Assembly: GCA_035630195.1 (NCBI GenBank)
Contig: DASQLD010000248.1
Coordinates: 1-9,539 of the forward strand
Direction: 5' to 3'
From: DASQDN01 sp035630195
Lineage (GTDB): Bacteria > Acidobacteriota > Terriglobia > Bryobacterales > Bryobacteraceae
DNA length: 9,539 nt
Each line of letters starts with the position of its first letter. The stretch's first letter is position 1. Shown one piece after another: positions 1 to 7,015 of this stretch. The notes beneath the pieces were generated by a model. The model did no database searches. It was not told the origin of the DNA and was given only the letters and a program-made list of their open reading frames with translations. Made by a program: the position numbers and the translations under genes.

Positions 1-227
1 ACCTCACGGACCATCTGCGCGCCCATGTTTTCGAGCGGATTGCTGAGTTCGATCTCTTTGGCGACCGTTACGCCGTCTTTGGTGATCGTGGGGCCCCCGA
101 ACTTCTTCTCGAGGACGACGTTGCGACCCTTCGGGCCCAACGTTACCTTCACCGCGTCTGCGAGTTGGTTGACACCGCGCAGGATCGCCTGCCGGGAATT
201 ATCCGAATAACAAATCTGTTTTGCCAT
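1..227 (-). CDS. groL: Chaperonin GroEL (Hsp60), N-terminal 75 residues, partial
   Basis: Large subunit of the cytoplasmic ATP-driven folding chamber, which works with GroES. Only the N-terminus is in the window; the gene runs off the left edge. The visible protein starts MAKQICYSDNSRQAIL and continues with the family's equatorial-domain signature: VTLGPKGRNVVLEKKFG at about residues 29-45, then TITKDGVTVAKEIEL, which carries the ATP-contacting TLGPKG and DGVT stretches. The start is the ATG at 225-227, only 2 nt after the groES stop. An AAGGG ribosome-binding site lies inside the end of groES, so the two genes are co-transcribed and probably translationally coupled. Nothing looks broken. Very sure of the family; whether the genome has other groEL copies cannot be seen here. 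Confidence 0.97.
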   Translation of the reverse strand, partial: MAKQICYSDNSRQAILRGVNQLADAVKVTLGPKGRNVVLEKKFGGPTITKDGVTVAKEIELSNPLENMGAQMVRE

Positions 228-229
228 GC

Positions 230-550
230 CTACTTACCCTTCTTTCCTGCAGCCCCGGGCTGCTTATCGAGGATGCCGAGGATCTCGTCCTCACGCATGA
301 TCATGTACTCCTGGCTATCGAGCGTGAATTCGCTACCGGAGTACTTGCCGAATAAAATCCGGTCACCCACCGCCACATCGAGCGCTACGATCTTCCCATC
401 TTCCAGGCGCTTGCCCTGTCCGACGGCCATAACCTCACCCTGCTGCGGTTTTTCTTTCGCGGAATCCGGAATATACAGGCCACCCTGCATAGCCGATTCT
501 TCTTCCACGCGCTTAACGACAACGCGGTCATACAATGGACGAAGCTTCAT
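230..550 (-). CDS. groES: Co-chaperonin GroES (Hsp10)
   Basis: Small heptameric lid of the GroEL chamber. The 106-residue protein starts MKLRPLYDRVVVKRVEEES, followed by the mobile loop that docks onto GroEL (about residues 18-30, with GGLYIPDSAKEKP) and the typical QGEVMAVG and VGDRILFGKYSG beta-barrel segments. It is about ten residues longer than a standard GroES because of a Lys/Gly-rich tail (QPGAAGKKGK). I chose the ATG at 548-550, not an upstream in-frame ATG at 617-619, because the family start is at this Met and the upstream extension would read through the CIRCE operator. It is first in the groES-groEL operon, with 2 nt to groEL. Confidence 0.97.
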   Translation of the reverse strand: MKLRPLYDRVVVKRVEEESAMQGGLYIPDSAKEKPQQGEVMAVGQGKRLEDGKIVALDVAVGDRILFGKYSGSEFTLDSQEYMIMREDEILGILDKQPGAAGKKGK

Positions 551-560
551 TTCTCTAGAC

Positions 561-587
561 TTAGCACACTCTCGCTGAGAGTGCCAG
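561..587 (-). promoter_or_regulatory. CIRCE operator (HrcA binding site) upstream of groES
   Basis: Read on the minus strand this is CTGGCACTC, a 9-nt spacer, then GTGTGCTAA. The CIRCE consensus is TTAGCACTC-N9-GAGTGCTAA, so the left arm has two mismatches and the right arm one, with exact spacing. It lies 10 nt upstream of the groES ATG, so it would be in the 5' untranslated region or just after the transcription start. By family knowledge it is bound by the repressor HrcA, which is relieved when GroEL is titrated by misfolded protein. hrcA itself is not in the window. Confidence 0.88.
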
Positions 588-593
588 AAATAT

Positions 594-621
594 ATTGTAA
601 GATGCTGAAAAGAACACACAA
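594..621 (-). promoter_or_regulatory. Probable sigma70-type promoter of groES-groEL
   Basis: On the minus strand a -10-like TACAAT (594-599) is separated by 16 nt from a -35-like TTGTGT (616-621). The -10 is good and the -35 mediocre. A TTGTCA further upstream (positions 624-629) is a better -35 match but too far away (24 nt). Transcription would start at or just before the CIRCE element, the usual arrangement. Confidence 0.5.
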
Positions 622-1273
622 TTTGACAAAGTAGGAAGGTTGGGGGTCAGCATCTCCGGGCGTCCGATACCCAGGCAAGGTCCTCCTTCTTTGCATCGCA
701 ATGAAGATTCTTACCGCAATCGCGCGCTTCCAGCAACGCCATCGTCGTCGCCCGGTGACCCGTCTTGAGTTTTCGTGGCCGTCCACCCGACGAAGTTCAT
801 TGCATGCGCCTTCGTCGGCTCCTCCACGTTCCTCCAGATTCGGTTGACACTCGTCAGCCAGCTTGCGCGGTAGAGGTGCCGGAGAGCGGTTGAGTCCTGG
901 TTACGTCGACCGGCGGTCGCAGAGTCCGGCTCAAGGAAAATCTCCGAGCCGATGCGCTCCGCACGCTTTGCTATAGGCGTGAGGTTCGTAAGCGAGCGTT
1001 GGCTTGTACAAGTGCCGACGACACTCATTCACCTCAAGGGGAGCGCAGGTCCGATCATCGGAAGATTAGCCTTTGAAAAAGAGATTACGCTTACCTCGTT
1101 TCGCAAGAAGATCAGTTCTTCGAAGTTCGCCAAGATTTTCGCCCGCATCGAGTGGAAGGCGGGAGTCGATATCAACAAATGCATCGCACACTATATGAGC
1201 CTTATCGATCCCGGCAGTCTGGCAGTCGCGATTCCGCCATTCGGCGACTACGCTGACTGGACAAACTAAGATC
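622..1273. other. Intergenic stretch without a recognisable gene
   Basis: About 650 bases between the groESL promoter and the decayed gene remnant. I see no tRNA-like cloverleaf, no inverted-repeat terminator with a T run, and no transposase motif. Reading frames are short and overlap on opposite strands (a minus frame 711-1028 and a plus frame 952-1269), and neither product resembles a family I know. The stretch is best read as decayed DNA or non-coding sequence. Confidence 0.5.
952..1269 (+). CDS. Unrecognised short ORF, doubtful
   Basis: A 105-codon frame starting with ATG. I do not recognise the product. The C-terminal two thirds look somewhat protein-like, with a basic stretch (SFRKKISSSKFAKIF, about residues 50-64) and an ending of PPFGDYADWTN, but no known motif, signal peptide or membrane segment stands out. 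There is no convincing ribosome-binding site before the ATG, and an equally long frame runs antisense through its first part. It ends 4 nt before the remnant at 1274, tail to tail with it. It could be the surviving end of a decayed gene or a chance frame. Confidence 0.2.
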   Translation: MRSARFAIGVRFVSERWLVQVPTTLIHLKGSAGPIIGRLAFEKEITLTSFRKKISSSKFAKIFARIEWKAGVDINKCIAHYMSLIDPGSLAVAIPPFGDYADWTN

Positions 1274-1297
1274 CTACTTGTTCGTAATCTTCAGATT
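1274..1297. repeat. Left copy of a 24-nt direct repeat (23/24 with 8001-8024)
   Basis: The sequence starting ctacttgttcgtaatc matches 8001-8024 with a single difference (g at 1280, a at 8007). It is the 3' end of the coding region of the concanavalin-like family, not a classical mobile-element repeat. The weaker similarity continues into the remnant to about 1445. Confidence 0.8.
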
Positions 1298-1445
1298 CAA
1301 AAGTAACCCTCTAACCGACCAGCACCGTTCATCGTTCCGCACTCCAACTTCATAATTCAATATGGACTCGGCATACGAAGACGAATCTATGCCGTACGTT
1401 TAGTACCTCGAGCCTAGTGACTTCCTCCCCGCGATGACGGTTAAT
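1274..1445 (-). pseudogene. Decayed 3' remnant of a DUF1080-type (concanavalin-like) gene
   Basis: This stretch is homologous to the 3' end of the intact gene at 8001-8645. The last 24 nt, including the TAG stop, match at 23 of 24 positions (1274-1297 against 8001-8024). Read on the minus strand it encodes the same ending, NLKITNK-stop. Further upstream are EGYF (as in the intact gene), MKLE, a YGID segment opposite HGVE, and an IAGRKSL segment opposite IEGPKARL. The frame is broken: one base is missing between EGYF and NLKITNK, giving an in-frame TGA, and a further shift and stops lie upstream. The N-terminal two thirds of the gene are absent; similarity fades near 1445, shortly before the promoter of the plus-strand operon. 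The left limit is exact and the right limit approximate. Confidence 0.72.
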
Positions 1446-1484
1446 AGTCGTTGGAATTGTTTCGGCTTGCACATGCAGATTGGC

Positions 1485-1518
1485 TATAGAAGTGGAGTTG
1501 TGACTAGTTACAAAGGAA
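1485..1518 (+). promoter_or_regulatory. Possible -10 element and ribosome-binding site of the operon
   Basis: TATAGA at 1485-1490 is a plausible -10 box. Only a poor -35 (TCGGCT, 17 nt upstream) is present, so the promoter call is weak. AAAGGAA at 1512-1518 is a good Shine-Dalgarno sequence just before the ATG at 1522. It supports that start, which is also forced because Cys2 must follow Met1 in the protein. Confidence 0.35.
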
Positions 1519-1521
1519 CAT

Positions 1522-3463
1522 ATGTGCGGCATAGCCGGATACATTAGTCTGTCGGGTGATTTCACTTCCCCCGAGCTTGCCGGACGCATGATCGGCGCTA
1601 TTCAGCACAGAGGACCGGACGGAACCAGCGTCAAAGCATTTGATGATGCTGTCCTCGCTCACGCGCGATTGAGCGTTATCGATTTGGCAGGCGGCGCACA
1701 GCCCATGACCAACGAGGACGGCAACCTCTGGATCACCGCGAATTGCGAGATCTTCAACTACATTGAGCTCCGAAACGAACTTCTTAAGGCGGGACATCGG
1801 TTCACGACGAAATCTGATGCAGAAGTGATTCTGCATCTATACGAAGATGCGGCGGAAGCGTGTGTTGAGTCACTGAATGGCCAATGGTCCTTCGCAATTT
1901 GGGACACCAGGCGCAAGCGCCTGTTTCTGTCCCGAGATCGTATCGGGATTCGCCCGATGTTCTACACCAGAACACGGAGCCGCTTTCTGTTTGGCTCTGA
2001 GATCAAGTCCCTCTTCGCGGACCCTGACGTTTCTCGAGAGCTTGACCCTTCCGGCTTGGACCAGGTCTTTACCTACTGGTGCACCGTTCCGCCACGCACC
2101 GCCTTTGAGGACATTCGGGAGCTTCCTCCTGGTCATTCACTCGTTCTCGATGGAAGAATCGAGACAGTCCGCCGCTACTGGGATATACAGTTTCCGACAT
2201 CTGCCATGGAGGGCTCCGCGGCAGCCCCAGCGGAAGAAGATTGTAAGGAAGAACTGTTCGCTCTGTTGACCGACGCAACGCGGCTGAGGCTTCGAGCGCA
2301 TGTTCGGGTGGGCGCCTATCTGAGTGGTGGACTCGATTCCACCTTGACTGCAGCGTTGATGCGACGATGTGGCATCTCGACTCTCGAAAGCTTTTCCATA
2401 ACCTTCGACGATCCAACATACGATGAAAGCCGATTTCAACGAGAAGCTGTCGATTTTCTCGAAACCAAGCATCAGGAGGTCCGCTGCGGAGGGGGAAGAT
2501 ATAGCTCGTGCTTTTCCGTCTGCTGTCTGGCATGCCGAGACGCCTCTCTTGCGCACCGCTCCCGCACCTCAATTTCTGCTTTCCGGTCGAGTTCGGGACC
2601 GCGCGACAAAGGTTGTGCTAACTGGAGAAGGGGCGGATGAGATCCTTGGCGGATACGACATTTTCAAGGAAACGAAGATTCGACGATTTTGGGCAGCGCA
2701 CCCGGATTCAAAAATGCGGCCGCACCTGCTTCGAAGAATCTATGAATATCTTCCGAACCTTCATGAGCAATCCGATGCTTATCTGAAAGCTTCGTTCAAC
2801 ATTTCAGCAGCGTCTGTAGACTCCGCGTTTTTCTCACATCTGCCACGCTGGTCGATGACTTCACGTTTAAAACAGTTCTTCAGCGACGACGTTCGAGAGG
2901 CCACGCGCAATCATCGTGACTTCGAAGCCATCACCGAACGACTTCCCTCGTCTTTTCCTAACTGGCACTGGTTCGCGAAGGCTCAGTACCTTGAGTTCGC
3001 CTACCTACTCCCAGGCTATATCCTTTCGTCTCAAGGTGACCGTGTCGCGATGGCACACGGTGTCGAGACAAGGTCCCCATTTCTCGACTACCGGGTCGTC
3101 GAGTTTGCCTCCCGTCTGCCTGTCTCACTCAAAATGAAGGTTCTTCAGGAGAAGTACCTCCTAAAGCGCAGTGCTAGCGGCTTGGTACCACGTTCAATCT
3201 TGAATCGCAAGAAACAACCCTATGGGGCGCCGGGCGGTTGCATCTTCTTCACGAATGCGGGCCGATCCTGGAGTGATGATCTCTTGTCAGAGACCGCTCT
3301 GCGGAAAGCAGGTATCTTCAATCCCGAACGCGTGCGGCGATTGGTTTCGAAATGTCGCGAGGGTCACGTGGCGGGAGCTGGGGACAGCATGGCCCTAACG
3401 GGAATTCTTTCGACCCAGTTGCTCGCCCAGCATTGTTCGTCGAACTTCGGAAGGCGTCTATGA
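1522..3463 (+). CDS. asnB: AsnB-type glutamine-dependent amidotransferase, split by a +1 frameshift
   Basis: Class II glutamine amidotransferase fused to an ATP-pyrophosphatase synthetase domain; the family converts aspartate to asparagine or amidates other carboxylates. It starts MCGIAGY: Cys2 is the N-terminal nucleophile once Met is removed. Other glutaminase motifs are HRGPDG (about 30), RLSVIDL (about 49) and SDAEVI (about 99). N74-C75-E76 stands where the family has Asn-Gly-Glu. The synthetase P-loop SGGLDST is at 268-274. In the second frame follow GEGADEILGGYD (about 368), DRVAMAHGVETRSPFLDYR and RKKQPYGAP. The first frame leaves the family at about residue 324 and would stop at 2640; the second carries the rest from about 2496 to 3463. 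Deleting one G from GGGGG at 2491-2495 restores a continuous protein of about 646 residues, the family length. Its stop overlaps the ACP start by 4 nt (ATGA). With an ACP and an acyl ligase next door, the substrate is probably not free aspartate. The gene symbol is at family level only. Confidence 0.9.
2488..2498 (+). other. Frameshift site in the AsnB-type gene (G5 run)
   Basis: In the upstream frame the codons are GGA GGG GGA AGA TAT; in the downstream frame they are GGG GAA GAT ATA, giving the expected ...C-G-G-E-D-I-A-R. So one base too many lies in the G run at 2491-2495. A perfect Shine-Dalgarno-like AGGAGGT occurs at 2474-2480, 11 nt before the GGG codon. No ATG, GTG or TTG follows it closely in the downstream frame, so separate re-initiation of the C-terminal part is unlikely. 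A sequencing or assembly error, a real mutation, and ribosomal slippage on GGG-G are all possible, in that order of likelihood. Confidence 0.8.
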
Positions 3464-3738
3464 GCACACAGTGGCTGTTCGTCAAGGAGAAGTTGCGTTC
3501 CTTCGTCGTGGAGAATTTCCTGTTCGGTCAGGAGGATGGTCTTCTTGGCGATGATGACTCCTTCATTGACAGGGGCATGATCGATTCGACCGGTGTTCTC
3601 GAGCTGGTTCAGTTCCTGGAAGAAACTTTTCGTGTTGAGGTCACAGACGAAGAGATGGTTCCAGAGAATCTCGATTCCATCTTCAACTTGACGCGCTTTG
3701 TTTGCGGTAAGCCGACTGAGCCCGGAATGAGTCAATAA
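3460..3738 (+). CDS. Acyl carrier protein
   Basis: A 92-residue, acidic, helical protein of carrier-protein size. The phosphopantetheine attachment motif is DRGMIDSTGVLELV, with Ser43 in D-S-T as the expected attachment site. The flanking pattern (FLFGQEDGLLGDDDSFIDRG before, FLEETFRVEVTDEEM after) is the usual helix I / loop / helix II-III arrangement. It resembles the stand-alone carriers found beside AMP-forming ligases in small biosynthetic or polysaccharide-modification operons more than the housekeeping fatty-acid ACP, which normally sits with fab genes and has DSLD. I chose the ATG at 3460, which overlaps the AsnB stop as ATGA, over an upstream in-frame ATG at 3352. The longer form would add a basic Gly/Arg stretch with no carrier homology. 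The stop is 2 nt before the ligase start. Confidence 0.92.
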   Translation: MSTQWLFVKEKLRSFVVENFLFGQEDGLLGDDDSFIDRGMIDSTGVLELVQFLEETFRVEVTDEEMVPENLDSIFNLTRFVCGKPTEPGMSQ

Positions 3739-3740
3739 TC

Positions 3741-5285
3741 GTGCAGCTCGAAGGGTTTCTTGAACAATCCGCTCTCACCACTCCATCGAAAACCGCCCTT
3801 GTAGTCGGCGAACGCAGACTGACCTATGCCCAAGTCGAAGAATTGGCGAACTGTCTGGCTCATGGTCTGCTCGATCACGGTCTTAAGCGAGGTGACCGTG
3901 TAGCAGTCTTCATGGAAAACTCGATTGAGGCCGTTCTTTCTATTTTTGCGATCTTGAAGGCAGGCGCTGTATTTACCATCATCAATCCCGCCTTTCAATC
4001 CGCCAAAGTTGCTCACATCTTGAATCACTCCGGAGCAGTTGTCGTGATTTCCAGCGCGGCTTGCTGCCGTGTGTTGCAACGCGCGCTGCAGTCGACCTCC
4101 CATCCAATGACCGTATGGTCAACCGGCAAACCCGATGAATATCCAGACAGCCGGAAAATAATACGCCTGGATCAGTTTCTTGCGCAGAAAGCGGACGGCA
4201 GCGGCCCGCCGCGCAATTTGTGTGTGGACATCGACACTGCAGCGCTAATCTACACGTCCGGGTCTACAGGTGTTCCGAAAGCAGTAGCGATGACTCATCT
4301 CAACCTTGTCTCAGCTATATCGTCGATCGCGGCGTACCTGGAGAACACCGCTGACGACATTATTCTAAGCGTGCTTCCATTATCCTCCAGCTATGGTCTG
4401 GGACAAATACTGATCGCGTTCAAACTCGGCGCGACCATCATCCTCGAACGTTCTTTCGCCTACCCACGGATTGTGCTCGAAAGAATTGTATACGAGCATG
4501 TAACCGGCTTCCCGGTTGTTCCGACCATCGCCGCGATTCTGCTGCAACTCGATCTCAGCATTTACAAACTCTCTGATCTGCGCTACATAACCAGCGCTTC
4601 CGCGGTTCTGCCGCGCATCCACATTGCAAAACTTCGCCGGCTGCTTCCAGCCGTTCGTCTTTACTCGATGTATGGTCTTACGGAATGCAACCGCGTCAGC
4701 TATCTTCCTCCTAACCAGATCGATCTCCGGCCCGATTCGGTGGGAAGGGGTATGCCGAACCAAGAGGTCTATATTGTCGACGACAGTGGGGCGCGCGTAG
4801 GGCCTGGCATCGTGGGAGAACTCGTTGTGCGCGGTTCAAGTGTTATGGGCGGCTATTGGAACGATACGCATGAAACGGAGAAATCACTGAAAGTGGGGTC
4901 GGCTCCCTGGGAGAGAATTCTACACACCGGCGATCTCTTTCGCGCCGACGAAGATGGGTTTCTGTATTTTGTAGCGCGAAAAGACAACATCATAAAGACC
5001 AAAGGGGAAAAGGTAAGCCCTAAAGAAATCGAGGACATTCTTTATGACCTGGAAGGGGTTGCAGAAGCTGTAGTTCTCGGCATTCCCGATCCCATAATAG
5101 GCGCCGCGATTAAAGCGGTAGTTACGTTGCGAGCCGGCTCATACCTGACAAAGCAAGAGATCAAACGTCACTGTGGGCGACACCTGGACGGCTTGCGCGT
5201 TCCGGCTTACATCGAAATTCGTGAAACGCTCCCTAAAAACGAAGCCGGCAAAACGGATTGTAAGGAACTCATATGTATAGCCTGA
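3741..5285 (+). CDS. AMP-forming acyl/aryl-acid ligase (ANL superfamily)
   Basis: Activates a carboxylic acid with ATP to an acyl-adenylate and passes it to a thiol: CoA or, given the adjacent gene, the ACP's phosphopantetheine. The 514-residue protein is complete and has all core motifs: the P-loop YTSGSTGVPKAVAMTH from 171, YGLTE at 311-315, TGD at 396-398, the hinge RKDNIIKTKGEKVSPKEIE from 413, and the catalytic lysine in PKNEAGKTD (K504). It resembles the ligases associated with exopolysaccharide and exosortase loci and D-alanine-ligase-like enzymes; the substrate cannot be read from the sequence. It starts with GTG at 3741, 2 nt after the ACP stop, with no upstream alternative that fits the family N-terminus. 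Its 3' end overlaps the next gene by 13 nt. Confidence 0.93.
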   Translation: MQLEGFLEQSALTTPSKTALVVGERRLTYAQVEELANCLAHGLLDHGLKRGDRVAVFMENSIEAVLSIFAILKAGAVFTIINPAFQSAKVAHILNHSGAVVVISSAACCRVLQRALQSTSHPMTVWSTGKPDEYPDSRKIIRLDQFLAQKADGSGPPRNLCVDIDTAALIYTSGSTGVPKAVAMTHLNLVSAISSIAAYLENTADDIILSVLPLSSSYGLGQILIAFKLGATIILERSFAYPRIVLERIVYEHVTGFPVVPTIAAILLQLDLSIYKLSDLRYITSASAVLPRIHIAKLRRLLPAVRLYSMYGLTECNRVSYLPPNQIDLRPDSVGRGMPNQEVYIVDDSGARVGPGIVGELVVRGSSVMGGYWNDTHETEKSLKVGSAPWERILHTGDLFRADEDGFLYFVARKDNIIKTKGEKVSPKEIEDILYDLEGVAEAVVLGIPDPIIGAAIKAVVTLRAGSYLTKQEIKRHCGRHLDGLRVPAYIEIRETLPKNEAGKTDCKELICIA

Positions 5286-6256
5286 CGCCGACTACGACGT
5301 CGGCCTTGGCTATTGACGTGGCGGAAGTCGCCGAACAAATTACAAGCGCAATTCGCGACATTGTGTTTCGACGCCTCGGACGAAAGGGTATTGTGCTCGG
5401 TCTCTCGGGTGGCATCGACAGTAGCGTCGTCGCTGCCCTCTGCGTCAGGGCGGTCGGGCCGAAACGTGTGGTCGGTTTGTTGATGCCGGAGACTGAGTCC
5501 GCCCAGGAAAGCCTGTTACTTGGACAATTACTTGCTTGGACGCTAGGAATCCAGGCGATAACTGAAGACATTTCGGCGATCCTCGAAGCCGCGGGCTGTT
5601 ACCGGCGACGCGATGCTGTGATTTCACGCATGCTTCCTGCATATGGTCCAGGATGGACCTGCAAGATCGTTCTCGCAGATGTGCTGCGCGGGGCGCCGTA
5701 TCAGGTGTCCTACCTCGTTGTCCGATCGCCGGATGGAGTCGAGCAACGTCTAAGGTTTGCCGCTGACGCCTATCGAGCAATCGTCGCGGCGAATAATTTC
5801 AAGCAGCGCGCCAGAAAGATGATGGAGTACTACCATGCAGACCGCCTGAAGTTCGCAGTTGCCGGGACGCCGAACAGACTGGAGCACGACCAGGGATTCT
5901 TTGTAAAACGTGGAGATGGCGATGCAGATCTGAAGCCCATCGCGCATCTTTACAAAACGCAGGTGTATCAACTCGCCGAATACCTGAATATTCCTGAAGA
6001 AATTCGTCGGCGCACGCCAACCACCGATACGTATTCCGAGCCTCAGTCACAGGAAGAGTTTTTTTTCGCCTTGCCGTACGACAAAATGGACCTCTGCGTT
6101 TGGGGCCGTAATAACAATGTTTTCGCCGACGACTTGGGACGGATGGCCGCGATCAGTTCCGAAGTTGTGGCCCGGGCGTATCAAATGATCGATGCTAAAC
6201 GCAAGGCGGCCGCGTATCTACACGAGGCTCCGCTATTTGTCGAGCCGCTGGATTAG
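5273..6256 (+). CDS. NAD-synthase-like ATP-pyrophosphatase, divergent, probably not a NAD synthase
   Basis: N-type ATP-pyrophosphatase of the NadE family, which adenylates a carboxylate and displaces AMP with ammonia to give an amide. Visible family motifs are the P-loop LSGGIDSS (44-51), NNFKQRARKMMEYY (174-187), GTPNRLE (198-204), a GFFVKRGDGDADLKPIAHLYKTQ block (ending near 230) and NIPEEI. Two things differ. The segment around 108-172 between the P-loop and NNFKQRAR is longer than in ordinary ammonia-dependent NadE and has no counterpart I recognise. The canonical TPSADL...GQTDE loop is replaced by TPTTDTYSEPQSQEEFFF (248-265). There is no nitrilase-type glutaminase domain, so it must use free ammonia or a partner glutaminase. 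The 327-residue protein starts at ATG 5273 with an AAGGA site upstream, overlapping the ligase by 13 nt. An automated pipeline would probably call it nadE; the operon argues for a modified substrate. Confidence 0.88.
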   Translation: MYSLTPTTTSALAIDVAEVAEQITSAIRDIVFRRLGRKGIVLGLSGGIDSSVVAALCVRAVGPKRVVGLLMPETESAQESLLLGQLLAWTLGIQAITEDISAILEAAGCYRRRDAVISRMLPAYGPGWTCKIVLADVLRGAPYQVSYLVVRSPDGVEQRLRFAADAYRAIVAANNFKQRARKMMEYYHADRLKFAVAGTPNRLEHDQGFFVKRGDGDADLKPIAHLYKTQVYQLAEYLNIPEEIRRRTPTTDTYSEPQSQEEFFFALPYDKMDLCVWGRNNNVFADDLGRMAAISSEVVARAYQMIDAKRKAAAYLHEAPLFVEPLD

Positions 6257-6258
6257 AA

Positions 6259-7005
6259 ATGCAAATTGTGGATCTATCGCTTAGGGTACGCCGGGCCGAA
6301 ACCCCGTTCTTCCGAAGTCTAAACCGTGCCGTGTCGATCCTGTTGACGGCACGATTACCCATGCCGGCAATTCTCAGGACGATTTGTTGTGCCATGTATA
6401 CATTGCATTTTGCAGCCCGCCAGCTAAGCCGTCGCGCGTATATGTTTTTCTATGGCGAACCCTTGTTTCGAAGTCGATGCGAGACATTTGGCGCGGATTG
6501 CTTTGTATGCGCTCTGCCGGAGATAAACGGTCACACCAGGATCCATGTCGGCGATCGAGTCTCGTTTTGGGGCGATCTCGGTATAACGAGTGGCCGCACA
6601 TATGACGTCCCCACGCTGATTCTCCAGGATCGCGCCCAGATTGGTCATCGTGTCGCGATCGTTGTCAACCGTGAAGTCGTTATTGAGAAGGGTGCAATGA
6701 TTTCGAACAACTGCTACATAAGCGACAGCGATTCCCATCCCAAGGACTCTGACAGGCGATACAACTCTCAGGCCCCCTCGGACGCAGACATTAAGCCCGT
6801 CCGAATCTGTCGGAACGCGTGGGTAGGTGTGGATTGCACTATCTATAAAGGCGTCACCGTCGGGGAGGGCGCAATCATAGGTGCCAGGAGCGTAGTGATC
6901 TCTGACGTTCCGCCTTTTGCGATTGCTATGGGGAATCCTGCTCGTGTACTCGCCAGCGCCCGCGCTTCAGCCGAGCGCGTTATTCCGGTACCTGAGAAAC
7001 CCTAA
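6259..7005 (+). CDS. Left-handed beta-helix (hexapeptide-repeat) acyltransferase
   Basis: WbbJ/maltose-acetyltransferase-type enzyme that transfers an acetyl or other acyl group from CoA, or possibly ACP, to a sugar or amino-sugar. The 248-residue protein has an N-terminal helical part of about 75 residues with a hydrophobic stretch (about 24-52). Imperfect hexapeptide rungs follow (ITSGRTYDVP..LILQDRAQIGHRVAIVVNREVVIEKGAMI). Then come the active-site-like loop DSDSHP (H160 as candidate catalytic base), and a second set of rungs VGVDCTIYKGVTVGEGAIIGARSVV. The usual PPFAIAMGNPARVL ending is present. Its ATG is 2 nt after the stop of the NadE-like gene. The N-terminal part is longer than in minimal family members. 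Acyl donor and acceptor are not evident. Confidence 0.88.
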   Translation: MQIVDLSLRVRRAETPFFRSLNRAVSILLTARLPMPAILRTICCAMYTLHFAARQLSRRAYMFFYGEPLFRSRCETFGADCFVCALPEINGHTRIHVGDRVSFWGDLGITSGRTYDVPTLILQDRAQIGHRVAIVVNREVVIEKGAMISNNCYISDSDSHPKDSDRRYNSQAPSDADIKPVRICRNAWVGVDCTIYKGVTVGEGAIIGARSVVISDVPPFAIAMGNPARVLASARASAERVIPVPEKP

Positions 7006-7015
7006 TCACTTGCCA

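Noticed and set aside
551..619. Upstream in-frame ATG giving a 129-residue GroES
   Set aside because: The extra 23 residues would be encoded across the CIRCE operator and promoter, and the family N-terminus starts at the Met at 550.
711..1028. Minus-strand frame of 105 codons as a gene
   Set aside because: Its product resembles nothing I know, it overlaps another frame on the opposite strand, and it has no clear ribosome-binding site. Amino-acid make-up looks like chance reading of GC-rich DNA.
1522..3463. Ordinary asparagine synthetase of primary metabolism
   Set aside because: It cannot be excluded by sequence, but fusion in one operon with an ACP, an acyl ligase and a divergent NadE argues for a dedicated pathway role.
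2423..3463. Separate gene starting at ATG 2423 in the second frame
   Set aside because: The residues before about 2496 in this frame have no family similarity, while the other frame encodes the conserved protein there. It is one gene with a frameshift.
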